Shown here: in pieces, positions 1 to 8,747 of the stretch | Layout: the number at the start of each line of letters is the position of its first letter | How positions within the stretch are numbered: the first letter of the stretch is position 1 | The notes under the pieces: generated by a model | What the model was told of the DNA's origin: nothing | What the model saw: only the letters and a program-made list of their open reading frames with translations | The model's database searches: none | DNA from: JAAYTY01 sp964569245 | Lineage (GTDB): Bacteria; Fermentibacterota; Fermentibacteria; Fermentibacterales; Fermentibacteraceae | Direction of reading: 5' to 3' | NCBI GenBank assembly: GCA_964569245.1 | Contig: CAZMTK010000011.1 | Span: forward strand, 9,041-73,040 | DNA: 64,000 nt | Program-made: the position numbers and the translations under genes

Positions 1-601
1 CACCGGCGCTGACGTCGTGGTCCCTGTATCCTGCGTGACCACGCAGCTGACGGTTGAAGATGTAGGTCCCGCCGTACCCGAAGACGGGCGAATCGTTCCC
101 CTTGCCGAACAGGCCGACGCGTGACAGCGAGGCGCCGACTGCGAAAGTCGGGAAGACCGAGAACTGCACGTGGGAGCAAGCGGAAAGCGACGCCCCCTCC
201 CCTCCCGGGGCGGTGTTGAACTCGAGAGATGCGCCGATGCAGATGCTAGGACCGAAGAAACCCCTGATGAAGCCCCTGGGGTCGCCGGTGAGGACTCTCG
301 CAGCTGAAACGCCCGCAAAAACCGAATCGGGGCTCTCGGAGCCGGTCCCTCCTCCGCCAGCGGTGCCGAAGGACCATCTCCCGCATGGCAGCCCTGCCGC
401 GAGCGACCATCGGTCGCCTGCATCCGTCTCTCCCCACCAGCCCTCGACGGCGGGGCCTTCGAGCCGGGAGAGCCCTGCGGGGGAAGCCAGCGAAGTTGCG
501 GGAGAATCCCCCCAGGAGTCGGGCCATGCCTGCACTGACCTCCACCTCGTGCCCGAAGGCCAAGCCAGTACTGCAGCCAGGGCAGCAAGACGGATGAGCA
601 T
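1..601 (-). CDS. Predicted outer-membrane beta-barrel protein, C-terminus cut by window edge
   Basis: The frame is open from ATG 601 to the left edge (200 codons) with no stop, so the gene is partial. The N-terminus (MLIRLAALAAVLAWPSG) reads as a signal peptide. The rest is rich in Gly, Ser and aromatic residues, with alternating stretches such as GFIRGFFGPSICIGASLEF and VFPTFAVGASLSRVGLFGKG, typical of transmembrane beta-strands. I infer an outer-membrane protein; family and function are unknown. The start overlaps the stop of the upstream gene by one base (TGATG), so it is the last visible gene of the chain led by der. The plus-strand frame across this stretch is a shadow. Confidence 0.6.
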   Translation of the reverse strand, partial: MLIRLAALAAVLAWPSGTRWRSVQAWPDSWGDSPATSLASPAGLSRLEGPAVEGWWGETDAGDRWSLAAGLPCGRWSFGTAGGGGTGSESPDSVFAGVSAARVLTGDPRGFIRGFFGPSICIGASLEFNTAPGGEGASLSACSHVQFSVFPTFAVGASLSRVGLFGKGNDSPVFGYGGTYIFNRQLRGHAGYRDHDVSAG

Positions 602-1287
602 CAGGGGAGTTCTGGAGCCCGGGACAGCAGCCTGACAACCTCGGGAGGGGTCATGTGTCCGATCCTCCCGCCTGCCACGCGTATGCTCATCGAAGCGCCC
701 CTCTCGCCGCCCATCCGGTCCCGCAGCCTCTTCGCCACTACGGCTGCGTGCTCCAGGGGAGTGCCGGGCAGGACGACGATCACCGCACCGTCCGAGGTCA
801 CTCCAGCATGATCCGAGGCACGCACGCCGCCCGCGAGAGTCTCGGCGAGGATGATGCCCGCGATTTCGCCGCCCCCGGGCCTTATCTGAATCAGGCTTAT
901 CTCCATTCCGTCCCGGTCGGAGCGGCTGAGCTCCGCCCTCAGTATCCTCTCAAGAATAGGGGCCGAGCACGCCCTCCCTCTGCCGTGACGGATCAGCATC
1001 GAGGCCCTCAGCCTCGTCTCGTCATCGCCCGCATCGTCCATCACCACGTCGCTCGCACCGGACGCCATCGCTGCTGCTGCCTCCCCCGGATCCGAAACCA
1101 CGGCGAGCACGGGCACGAATCCGTCGGCATGGAGCGGCAGGCCGGCAGAAGGGCCGCCCTGCCCGGACACGACCAGCAGATCGAGCTCGGCTCCCGGCTC
1201 AGGAATGCCCGCACGGAGACCCTCGAGGCCGTCCAGAATCTCCGTCAGCCGTTTCTGGAGCTCGTCAGGCGCGTGGATCCCGATCAT
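601..1287 (-). CDS. Receiver-like plus degenerate GGDEF-like protein
   Basis: This 228-aa protein has two parts. Residues about 35-100 (LAVVSDPGEAAAAMASGASD and what follows) look like the second half of a CheY-type receiver. Residues about 115-220 follow the GGDEF fold pattern, with SLIQIRP then VIVVLPGTPLEHAAVVAKRL, where active enzymes read GGDEF-AVLLPGT. The GGDEF signature is replaced by TSDGAVIVV, so diguanylate cyclase activity is unlikely. I infer a non-catalytic signalling protein. It overlaps the upstream PAS gene by four bases (ATGA) and the downstream outer-membrane gene by one. The two signalling genes are probably translated together and may tune surface-glycan production. The family assignment is from pattern only. 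Confidence 0.6.
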   Translation of the reverse strand: MIGIHAPDELQKRLTEILDGLEGLRAGIPEPGAELDLLVVSGQGGPSAGLPLHADGFVPVLAVVSDPGEAAAAMASGASDVVMDDAGDDETRLRASMLIRHGRGRACSAPILERILRAELSRSDRDGMEISLIQIRPGGGEIAGIILAETLAGGVRASDHAGVTSDGAVIVVLPGTPLEHAAVVAKRLRDRMGGERGASMSIRVAGGRIGHMTPPEVVRLLSRAPELP

Positions 1288-2576
1288 CGTACCGAGTCCT
1301 CAGCCCGGAGCAGGATCTGATAGAAAGGCTCGCCGGCGCGGCTCCTGGCAACGAAGACCCCCGGCGATCCGGCGGTGGTGACGCGTCCCGGGTCGTCGGA
1401 CACGGGATTCCTCGACAGCTCGAGCATCTCCGCGGCTGACATGACCGCGAGATCCTCGGAGGAACCCATCGAGAGAGCCAGGCAGTCGAATCCGCTGATG
1501 GCGGACCTGGTTCCGGGAACGCGCAGGCGGTCAACGCGCAGTATGATGTCCGAATCGCGTCCGAGGCAGGCGCCGAGATCAGCTTCCGCCAGCCCCCTGA
1601 CCAGATGTAGGAGTCCGGGAACCGACACCCTGGCAGGGCAGTGCTCGACGGCGGGCAGAACCCGCACCCTCCTGCCCAGCCTCTCGGACAGCTCGGCATC
1701 GATCATGGCGAGGAGAGAGGCGGAGCCCTCTCGGGCAGGCCCCGCATCGCAGGCGAAGACCTCCTGGAAGGGCCGTTCCTCGGCCGTCGCGAGGGCGCAG
1801 GTCTCATCGAACTCGGACGTGCCGAAGTGCGAGGCGAGGCTCTCCGAGAGAGCCGACGGCTCTGAAGATCCCGCTCGGGCCGGAGGGAGGTCTTCGATGA
1901 AGACCACGGCGCCGGCGCCGTGCCGCCCGCCCAGTGCGGCGGCAGAGGAGCGCCAATGCCTCTGCGAGTCGCTGATGACCGTGGAGACGGGCCCCCCGGA
2001 GATCCGGGAAAGCGCTGCAGGACACCCCGCACAGACCGATTCCCTCCCTGTGAGGATCTCGTGGCACTTCCTGCCCCGGAGATCCCCGGCCTCCCATCCC
2101 GTCAATCTGGAGAGCGACGGACCGATCTGAACGAACCTGTAGTCGGAATCGATCCTGAAGACGGGCAACGGACAGGTGTCCACCAGAGCCGAGGCCGATT
2201 CGATGGCGCGCTGCAGATCCCGCTCCAGCCGGCGCAAGCTCGTCGCATCCCGGAGAGAGATGGCGACCATTCCGCCGCCGAGCCCTGAGACGCGCATCAC
2301 CACGGGGAAGAACACCGGCCCGGGCAGCGAGATCTCCATGTCGAAGCTCCTCAGATCGCCTCGCGAGAGATGAGCCATCGCGGAGTGGAGGGCGTGGGAG
2401 ACGGAAGAGCCCATCGGCAGGATCTGCCCCATCTCCCTGCCGGCGACCTCCTCGGGCGAGCGGGCTCCGAGGAGACGGGCTGCTTCGTTGTTGACTTCTT
2501 CGATGACGCCGCCCATGGCGATCATCAGCGCCTCCGGAGCATCCATGAAGACCTGTCTGTAGAAGTCCCGGTCCAC
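1284..2576 (-). CDS. PAS-PAS sensor with degenerate kinase-like C-terminus
   Basis: This 430-aa soluble protein has one PAS domain at about 5-115 (FMDAPEALMIAMGGVIEEVN) and a second at about 125-225. The second carries the Cys cluster CHEILTGRESVCAGCP seen in a PAS subfamily that may bind metal or sense redox. Residues about 285-425 resemble a HATPase_c fold, but I find no H-box histidine and no clear N or G1 boxes. It is therefore probably not an active histidine kinase. It starts three bases after the sugar transferase stop and overlaps the degenerate GGDEF gene by four bases, so it belongs to the glycan operon. An input module acting on its overlapping neighbour is my inference. Confidence 0.65.
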   Translation of the reverse strand: MDRDFYRQVFMDAPEALMIAMGGVIEEVNNEAARLLGARSPEEVAGREMGQILPMGSSVSHALHSAMAHLSRGDLRSFDMEISLPGPVFFPVVMRVSGLGGGMVAISLRDATSLRRLERDLQRAIESASALVDTCPLPVFRIDSDYRFVQIGPSLSRLTGWEAGDLRGRKCHEILTGRESVCAGCPAALSRISGGPVSTVISDSQRHWRSSAAALGGRHGAGAVVFIEDLPPARAGSSEPSALSESLASHFGTSEFDETCALATAEERPFQEVFACDAGPAREGSASLLAMIDAELSERLGRRVRVLPAVEHCPARVSVPGLLHLVRGLAEADLGACLGRDSDIILRVDRLRVPGTRSAISGFDCLALSMGSSEDLAVMSAAEMLELSRNPVSDDPGRVTTAGSPGVFVARSRAGEPFYQILLRAEDSVR

Positions 2577-2579
2577 GGC

Positions 2580-3968
2580 CTAGAAAGCCCCCCTGCCTCC
2601 GAGCACTGTCGCCAGCGTGCGCACCAGGATCGAGAAATCAAGCATCAGAGACTGGTTCCTGATGTAGTAGAAGTCGTACTCCAGGTTCTCGTGCAGAGGC
2701 AGGTCCTTCCTGCCCATTATCTGCCAGAGGCCGGTGAGCCCCGGCCTCACTTCGAGCCTCTTCCTCTGCCAGCCTTTGTAGCCCTCGACCATGAAGGGCA
2801 TCTCCGGTCTCGGCCCCACGAGGCTCATGCTTCCGGCCAATACATTGAAAAGCTGCGGCAGCTCGTCCAGGCTGGTCTTCCTCAGGAAGCGTCCGATTCG
2901 GGTGACCCTGGGATCGCCGGGGGCGAGAGGGGCCACCTCGTACTCCCCGGTCTCGGGCTTCATGGTCCTGAACTTGAGCAGCGTGAAAGGCCGGCCCCTC
3001 AGCCCTATCCTCGTCTGCCTGAAGATGGGCGACCCCCTCCCCCCGAAGAGCAGGGCTGAGTAGATCGCGACGAACAGAGGGCTCAGCAGGACTATAAGCA
3101 CGGAAGAGACCGCGATGTCGAATACCCTCTTCGAGAACCTCTGCACCAGCCCGTTGCGGGACCTCCCTATGTCCACTATCGGGAGCCTGGCAAGGTCGTC
3201 CAGCCCTGTGAGGCCGGTCGCTATCTCGAACAGGTCGGATACGAGGAGGAAGTGGACATCCTCGCTCTCGATGTCGGAGATCATCTCGAGGATCCTCGAC
3301 CTGTCCAGGTTCGGCGAGGCGAAGAACACCTCGTCTATCCTCATGCTCGTGATGAGCCTCGGGAGGTCGGCCAGGCATCCGACGACCCTGACTCCCTCCA
3401 CCTCCTCGATCGTGCCGCCCGGGGCCGGTGCCAGGACTCCTGCCATGACGTGCCTGCCCCCGGGAAGGCGGCGGAGGCTGGTGATGACGCGCGATGCGAC
3501 TTCGCCGGTGCCTACAACGAGTACTCTGGGGCTCTCGGTGCCGGGCGCCAGAACGCTCGCGAGCTTCCTGGCGGCAGCGCGGGCCGCGAGGCTGGCCGGG
3601 AGCGACAGCGCCGTGAACATGAAGAGCATGAGCCTCGAGAAGTCGTGCTTCGTGACGTAGCTCGCCGCCATCAGAGCGAGTGCGAGCAGGAGCACCGCCT
3701 TGGCGACGGGCTGGAGCTCCCCTATCGCGCCAGGGTGGCGCATGGGCCTGTAGAGGCCCGCCGAGGAGAATACAGCGAGCCAGAGCACCCAGATGACAGG
3801 AATGACGGCGAGATATTCACTGAAGGAGACATTGAATCCGGGGATGCGGCTGAGCAGGTTGTCTCTGATCCAGTAGGTGGCGAGGAATACGACGGGTACC
3901 GCGAGCATGTCCATAGCCACGAAGAGCAGGCTGAGAACCCTGTCGGTCCGCCTAGCGGGAGCCAGCAA
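2580..3968 (-). CDS. Polyprenyl-phosphate sugar-phosphate transferase (WbaP/EpsE type)
   Basis: This enzyme starts glycan assembly by moving a sugar-1-phosphate onto undecaprenyl phosphate at the inner membrane. The 462-aa protein has four to five membrane spans in residues 10-130, a nucleotide-binding-like region with VLVVGTGEVASR near 149-160, and the catalytic bacterial sugar transferase domain from about 278. That domain has the hydrophobic entry helix, LLKFRTMK, TSLDELPQLFNVLAGSMSLV, GPRPEMP and RPGLTGLWQ. The length is normal for the two-domain family. The start is TTG at 3968 with Shine-Dalgarno GGAGGT five bases ahead, overlapping the GT2 gene by 17 bases. The sugar substrate cannot be read from the sequence. 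Confidence 0.9.
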   Translation of the reverse strand: MLAPARRTDRVLSLLFVAMDMLAVPVVFLATYWIRDNLLSRIPGFNVSFSEYLAVIPVIWVLWLAVFSSAGLYRPMRHPGAIGELQPVAKAVLLLALALMAASYVTKHDFSRLMLFMFTALSLPASLAARAAARKLASVLAPGTESPRVLVVGTGEVASRVITSLRRLPGGRHVMAGVLAPAPGGTIEEVEGVRVVGCLADLPRLITSMRIDEVFFASPNLDRSRILEMISDIESEDVHFLLVSDLFEIATGLTGLDDLARLPIVDIGRSRNGLVQRFSKRVFDIAVSSVLIVLLSPLFVAIYSALLFGGRGSPIFRQTRIGLRGRPFTLLKFRTMKPETGEYEVAPLAPGDPRVTRIGRFLRKTSLDELPQLFNVLAGSMSLVGPRPEMPFMVEGYKGWQRKRLEVRPGLTGLWQIMGRKDLPLHENLEYDFYYIRNQSLMLDFSILVRTLATVLGGRGAF

Positions 3969-4914
3969 CAGCCACCTCCAGGGCCCCCCATGCGCTTCCC
4001 GAGAGCAGGGCGACCCCTCTCCACGCTGCGAATGCAGGCAGCAGGGGCAGGGTTCCGGGATCTGTCCTCAGGGCGGTTCCGGCCAGGGGGATGCATGAGG
4101 CCAGGAACAGCAGGATCCAGACTGCCGCGGCTGGGGCGAACAGCACGGACGCGGCGGCGGCGGCCGGAACCAGGCCGCACAGGGCGACCTGCACCTTCAG
4201 GCACAACGGGGTGTATGCATCCCGGACCGCCTTGCCGGGGAACTTCCTCAAAGCGTGCATCCTCCAGCGCCCGCGGGAAACCTTGAGCCGGAAGTAGCCC
4301 CCCCAGGTCCGGCGATGCTCGTGGGCGACCCGTGCTCCCGGTACGAAAACCAGCCTCATTCCAGCGGAGGCCATCCTCCACGACAAATCTACATCTTCGT
4401 GGTCAGGCAGAGGGAATCCCTCGTCGAAGCCGCCTGCGGCATCGAGAGCCGATCTCCTGAAGCCCGCCGAATAGGTGTCCACGAGGTCTATGATCCTGCG
4501 GGAGCCGAGCATCGCGTACCTCTCCTCGAACTCCACCTGGGCGAGCCTCTGGATCATCTTTCCGCCGCCAGAGGAATAGACGCCCTTCGCTCCGTCGGCT
4601 CCGGCGTCGAGGGCGGACACCAGGGCCGATGCCCAGCAGGGTTCGGGTATGCAATCCGAATCGGTGAAGAGCACTCGCTCTGATCCTGTTGCCCTGTATC
4701 CCCTGTTCCGCGCTCCGGCGGGACCGGTGCGCGGCCCCTCCACGACCCTGTCCACGATCGAGCGGACTGCGGGCGGCAGGTCCACCTCGCCATCGAGGCT
4801 GGCCACGATCTCCAGGGAGTCGCGACAGTCCTGCGCGGCGAGAGCCCGGAAGCAGGCCTCCAATCTCGGCCCTGCAGCGTGGACGGGAACGACCACGCAG
4901 GTCTCAGCCGCCAC
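3952..4914 (-). CDS. Family 2 glycosyltransferase with C-terminal membrane segment
   Basis: A GT-A fold glycosyltransferase of 320 aa. The N-terminus is CVVVPVHAAGPRLEACFRAL, the donor-site acid motif is FTDSDC near residue 85, and an acceptor/base motif DHEDVDLSWRM lies near 170. Residues about 235-315 contain two or three hydrophobic helices, so it is membrane-attached and probably acts on a lipid-linked precursor on the cytoplasmic face. It overlaps the upstream radical SAM gene by 11 bases and the downstream sugar transferase by 17. Context points to extension of the glycan begun by the polyprenyl-phosphate transferase. Donor and linkage are unknown. Confidence 0.88.
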   Translation of the reverse strand: MAAETCVVVPVHAAGPRLEACFRALAAQDCRDSLEIVASLDGEVDLPPAVRSIVDRVVEGPRTGPAGARNRGYRATGSERVLFTDSDCIPEPCWASALVSALDAGADGAKGVYSSGGGKMIQRLAQVEFEERYAMLGSRRIIDLVDTYSAGFRRSALDAAGGFDEGFPLPDHEDVDLSWRMASAGMRLVFVPGARVAHEHRRTWGGYFRLKVSRGRWRMHALRKFPGKAVRDAYTPLCLKVQVALCGLVPAAAAASVLFAPAAAVWILLFLASCIPLAGTALRTDPGTLPLLPAFAAWRGVALLSGSAWGALEVAVAGSR

Positions 4915-6364
4915 GGCCGGCCACTCCCGTTCCGCGGAAGAGGTATCTCCTGAAAGTGCGGAATACCTTGAGGGTCCTGCGTCTCTCCACGGGGTCGAGC
5001 ACCGCCTGGACCGCCTTCCTCAGGATGTACGAGGGCCTCAGGTAGAAGCGCCTCCTCGCATGGTCGCAGAAGGCTACCAGCTCTTCCGGGGCAAGGTCCC
5101 TGGCGCGGACGACGCAGCTGTGAAGACCCTCCTGCGTGAGCCAGTCCCTCCACGACGAGGCGCAGAGAAGCCCATCCTCCATCGCCTGGTCGTAGGCTTC
5201 GGTTCCCGGATAGACCATTAGCGGATAGAACTGGGCCGTGTCGGGGTCGAGCTCCAGCGCGAAGTCCAGCGTGGCCTCCATCGTCCTGCGGGTCTCGCCC
5301 CGCGAACCGAACAGGAAGCAGCCGTGAACGCGTATGCCAGCCCTCCTGGCGTCAGACATGAATCTCCTCATCGTATCCGGGTCGAGGCCCTTGCGCATTC
5401 CTGCGAGTATTCCCGGATCGCCGCTCTCGAACCCTGTGCATACCGTCCGCAGCCCTGCCCTCCTGCAGAGGGCCAGCGTCTCGAAGTCGACGTCGGCCCT
5501 CATGTTGCAGGACCAGGACAGCCTGCAGGAGGATCGCACGAGGGACTCGGCCAGCGCTCTCAGGCGGGCGATGTCGGTGGAGATCGTGTCGTCCTCGAAG
5601 AAGACCGACCTGACGGACGGCATGTTCTTCGCGACCCACTCCATCTCGTCCGCCAGGCTTTCGCTGCTTCTGAGCCTGGCCCTGCGGCCGGTCAGGGTCT
5701 GGGGGAAGACGCAGAAGGTGCACCTGTTCGGGCAGCCTCTTCCGCCCATCACCATCACCAGCGGGTAAAGCGCGTTCGGATTGTCATAGTCGGCCGGATC
5801 CAGGTGTCTCGCGTAGACTCCGCTCACGAACGGCAGGGAGTCCAGGTCTTCCACCACGGGAGACGGGCCTGCGTACTCGATCGAATCCCCGCAGCGCAGG
5901 GCGAGACCAGGTATCCCCCGGAGCCCCTTCCCCGCCTCCAGGGCCGCGGCGGCCGCAAGGGACGGCACCTCGTATTCGCCCACGATGGCTCCTGCGAAAG
6001 AACTGCCCGAGAGCACCGTCTCAGAGGGCAGGGCTGATGGGTGGGTGCCGCAGAGGAGCACCGTGCGCCCTTCGACGGACAGGCTGTCCGCAGTCGCTAC
6101 GTCGGACTCGATCGAGGGAGTCGAGGTTTCCACTATCACGAGTCCAGGCGAGAAGCGCTCGATCCGCTCGGAGACCTCGCCGAGGGACAGCCCAGCCGCT
6201 GGAGCGTCGATGAGATCCACTTCGTGACCAGCCTGCTCCAGCGCTGCCACGCAATAGGACAGCCAGATCGGATAGTACAGCGTCCCGCTCTTGGTCACGG
6301 CAGGGCTCCTCTGGCCCCTGCTGAACCTGGGCAGGAAGGGCGGGTTCAGCGCGGTCACCCTCAT
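4904..6364 (-). CDS. B12-binding-domain radical SAM protein
   Basis: This 486-aa protein has an N-terminal cobalamin-binding-like Rossmann region (about 5-150, with LCGTHPSALPSETVL) followed by a radical SAM core. The 4Fe-4S cluster motif is CPNRCTFC near residue 215, then FFEDDTI, an SAM-binding segment with TGFESGDPGIL and a C-terminal helical tail. I chose ATG 6364 over an upstream GTG-frame extension because it forms the usual ATGA overlap with the GT9 gene. Enzymes of this architecture methylate, cyclise or rearrange substrates. In a glycan operon a sugar or lipid modification is plausible, but the reaction cannot be read from the sequence. It is one of two such genes here; the other is at 9451-10827. 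Confidence 0.85.
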   Translation of the reverse strand: MRVTALNPPFLPRFSRGQRSPAVTKSGTLYYPIWLSYCVAALEQAGHEVDLIDAPAAGLSLGEVSERIERFSPGLVIVETSTPSIESDVATADSLSVEGRTVLLCGTHPSALPSETVLSGSSFAGAIVGEYEVPSLAAAAALEAGKGLRGIPGLALRCGDSIEYAGPSPVVEDLDSLPFVSGVYARHLDPADYDNPNALYPLVMVMGGRGCPNRCTFCVFPQTLTGRRARLRSSESLADEMEWVAKNMPSVRSVFFEDDTISTDIARLRALAESLVRSSCRLSWSCNMRADVDFETLALCRRAGLRTVCTGFESGDPGILAGMRKGLDPDTMRRFMSDARRAGIRVHGCFLFGSRGETRRTMEATLDFALELDPDTAQFYPLMVYPGTEAYDQAMEDGLLCASSWRDWLTQEGLHSCVVRARDLAPEELVAFCDHARRRFYLRPSYILRKAVQAVLDPVERRRTLKVFRTFRRYLFRGTGVAGRGG

Positions 6365-7383
6365 TCGAGGATCCTCTCGAGCGATTTCCACACTTCACAG
6401 GCGCCGATCCGGTCCATGCAGCGGGGACTGCCCGAGCGGCAGCCCGGAAAGACGGAGTTGGCGAAGCAGGGGGCGCACGGAGCCTCGGACAGCACGGGCA
6501 CGATCTCGCCTTCGGAATAGAGGCTGCCTGGGCGGGTGGGCCCGAACAGGACGACCGAGGGAACTCCGCACGCGGATGCGAGATGTGCGGGTCCGCTGTC
6601 TATCCCGACGAAGGCGTCGCACCTGGAGATCACTGCGGCGGTTCTTCCCCAGTCAAGCCTGCCCATGAAGTTGCGCAGCCTCTCGGAAGCTCCACCGAGA
6701 GAGGAGACCATTCCTGAGGCGTTCCTGGCATCCCTCCCGTCGCCCAGGAGGGCGACTCCGCGGCCGGAGGCGAGGATTTCCCTGCAGAGTTCCCCGAACC
6801 GCTCGACTGGCCAGCGCTTGGCCGGAACCTCGTCCCTGGGGTTCGACGCGCCCCCGGGGGCCACGGCGATCCAGCAGCCTCCGCGGAGCTCGCCGGCCGC
6901 CCAGGCAGCTTCGGCCGGACGCACTGCGAAAAGCGGCCGGTAGTCGTCCGTACTGACGCCCGCTATCGCCGCGTAGAGAACGCCCGCATGCTCGTCGCCG
7001 ACGAAGGGCTCGCAGTGCTCCCACCGGCCGAGAGCCGAGGCTCCTCCGCTTCTCGAAGGAGCTCCTGTCAGGGCCCTCACCCATCTCCTCACGCCCGGCG
7101 AGCTGTGGAAGACCACGGTGAGCCCTACGCCCCTCAGAATGCGCATGGCGCCGAGGCTCCAGACGAGCAGCGAGGCCCATCCTGCGGGAGTCCTTCCCGG
7201 CGGGAAAGGGGCGGTCAGCACTCTGCCGATTCCGGGCAGGCGTTCCCAGACATCGCGCGAGGAGGATCCAGCGAGCGCCCACCATTCGCCTCCTCCAGAC
7301 GCGAGGCGTGCCGCTGCAGGAGTCGCGAGGAGCGCGTCCCCGAATGCGTGCGTCTTCACGATGAGAGAGGGCTGTCTTCTCAT
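6361..7383 (-). CDS. Family 9 glycosyltransferase (heptosyltransferase-like)
   Basis: This 340-aa protein has the ADP-heptose:LPS heptosyltransferase fold. The N-terminus is SLIVKTHAFGDALLATPA, with a Rossmann-type half to about 150. The C-terminal donor domain contains APGGASNPRDEVPAKRWP and the family signature FVGIDSGPAHLASACGVPSV followed by VLFGPTRPG. A Cys-rich stretch near the end (CAPCFANSVFPGC) is common in this family. The start is ATG 7383, in ATGA overlap with the preceding membrane glycosyltransferase. The frame runs open far upstream, but that part is a shadow of the neighbour. The likely role is transfer of heptose or a similar sugar to a lipid-A-core or other surface glycolipid. 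Confidence 0.88.
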   Translation of the reverse strand: MRRQPSLIVKTHAFGDALLATPAAARLASGGGEWWALAGSSSRDVWERLPGIGRVLTAPFPPGRTPAGWASLLVWSLGAMRILRGVGLTVVFHSSPGVRRWVRALTGAPSRSGGASALGRWEHCEPFVGDEHAGVLYAAIAGVSTDDYRPLFAVRPAEAAWAAGELRGGCWIAVAPGGASNPRDEVPAKRWPVERFGELCREILASGRGVALLGDGRDARNASGMVSSLGGASERLRNFMGRLDWGRTAAVISRCDAFVGIDSGPAHLASACGVPSVVLFGPTRPGSLYSEGEIVPVLSEAPCAPCFANSVFPGCRSGSPRCMDRIGACEVWKSLERILE

Positions 7384-8747
7384 CCCGCCGAGCGCCTCGA
7401 CCATGCGATGCGAAGCCCTTCGCAGGCCAGAACTATCAGGATCGTGTCGATGGCCACCCTGTGGGGGGTTCCGGCCGCCGTGGCAAGGTGCAGCAGGGAA
7501 TAGGCAGCCGCTCCTCCCACCAGGAAGACTGCGACCGCAGTCCTGCGTCTGGCGACGGCGACGGCGCCTGCCCCCGCGAATACCAGCACCATGCCGAAGC
7601 TCGCAAGCCCGGCGAGGATGTATGCTGCAGGGAAGCGGTTCAGAGGAAAGGGCTTGAAGAACTCGACGAACCGCAGGAGCGGCAGCCTGACGAGAAGCAC
7701 CGGATTGGCCTTCAGGAACGCGATCGTCCTCGCGGTGAGCACGCTGTCCCTGTAACGCTCCGGCTCGTCGCGGAACTCCGGGAACTCGGCCAGCTCGGGC
7801 CTCTCGAGCCTTCCGAGCATCGACTCCCGGAGGGGCCCGTACAGGGTGAGGGCGCCCTGCTGCTCGTGCTCGAACATTCCGGAGAATATCCTGCCGTTGT
7901 ACTCCCAGAGATTCACCCCGCCCTGAGTCGGAGTGATCCTGAACTCGCCCGTGACCCTCTGCTGCCTCAGCCCCCATGGAACGAGCGCGAGTGCGAAGAC
8001 TGCGGCGAAGAAGAGGGCCGTACATGCCCGCCGGGCGAAGGCGGTCCTCCTGCCTGCCGACGGAAGCAGCAGGCATACGGCGAGCCAGGCGCAGACCGGG
8101 AGCGCGACCGGCCTGACGAGAAAGCTGGCGGCCCACGAGAGGGCCGCCGCCCCCGCTGCCGGGAGCCCGCCTCGTTCGAGCAGCGTCAGGGATAGCAGGA
8201 TCGATGCGAGGAACAGCGGCGAGAAGAGCCCCTGGGTCGAGGGTATGGCCTCGTAGTAGAGCTCGAACGGGTTCAGGGCGAGCACAAGTCCTGCGAGTGC
8301 CAGCCATCCTCCGGAGAGGAGCCTCCGTGCGATCGAGAGCCCGGCCCAGACCGACACGAGCCCCATCAGGAGCTGTACGCCGCGGACGGCCAGCAGGTTT
8401 CCGTGGCCGGCCACTGCGAAGACGGCGGCTTCGAAGAGGATGTAGCCGGGGACGAAGAAGCCGGTGGGGCGTCCGGGCCTCAGCACGCCGTAGAAGCCGT
8501 CGACGCGGCGGTAGAGCTCGAACGTGACATCGTCGAGCCTGCCGCTCCCATGCCCGCTGTCGCGCGGCGAAAGCATCTGTTCCGAGAGCGTCAGCCCCCT
8601 GCCCTCGAGAAGGTTGACTGCGATGTCGGCGGTCACCCTGCCCTCCCCCACGAGGATCCCCCCGCGGGCGGCGTATGCGAAAACCGCGATCCTCGCGAGC
8701 AAGGCCAACGCAAGGACTGCGGGCGTCAGGCGCCTGTGCGAGTCCAT
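7380..8747 (-). CDS. Polytopic membrane glycosyltransferase (GT39/ArnT-like)
   Basis: A 455-aa membrane protein with about ten hydrophobic segments. It has an early periplasmic loop with acidic residues after helix 1 (GRVTADIAVNLLEGRGLT), NPFELYYEAIPSTQGLFSP near 170, and a large soluble loop between the membrane parts (GGVNLWEYNGRIFSGMFEHE). This layout fits GT-C fold enzymes that use polyprenyl-phosphate sugars. The start is ATG 8747 (MDSHRRLTP), overlapping the YdjC-like gene by 22 bases; the frame upstream of it is a shadow. It resembles 10824-12089 in plan, including the NLW motif in the loop, so the two are probably distant paralogues. I infer periplasmic decoration of a glycan or lipid. 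Confidence 0.75.
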   Translation of the reverse strand: MDSHRRLTPAVLALALLARIAVFAYAARGGILVGEGRVTADIAVNLLEGRGLTLSEQMLSPRDSGHGSGRLDDVTFELYRRVDGFYGVLRPGRPTGFFVPGYILFEAAVFAVAGHGNLLAVRGVQLLMGLVSVWAGLSIARRLLSGGWLALAGLVLALNPFELYYEAIPSTQGLFSPLFLASILLSLTLLERGGLPAAGAAALSWAASFLVRPVALPVCAWLAVCLLLPSAGRRTAFARRACTALFFAAVFALALVPWGLRQQRVTGEFRITPTQGGVNLWEYNGRIFSGMFEHEQQGALTLYGPLRESMLGRLERPELAEFPEFRDEPERYRDSVLTARTIAFLKANPVLLVRLPLLRFVEFFKPFPLNRFPAAYILAGLASFGMVLVFAGAGAVAVARRRTAVAVFLVGGAAAYSLLHLATAAGTPHRVAIDTILIVLACEGLRIAWSRRSAG

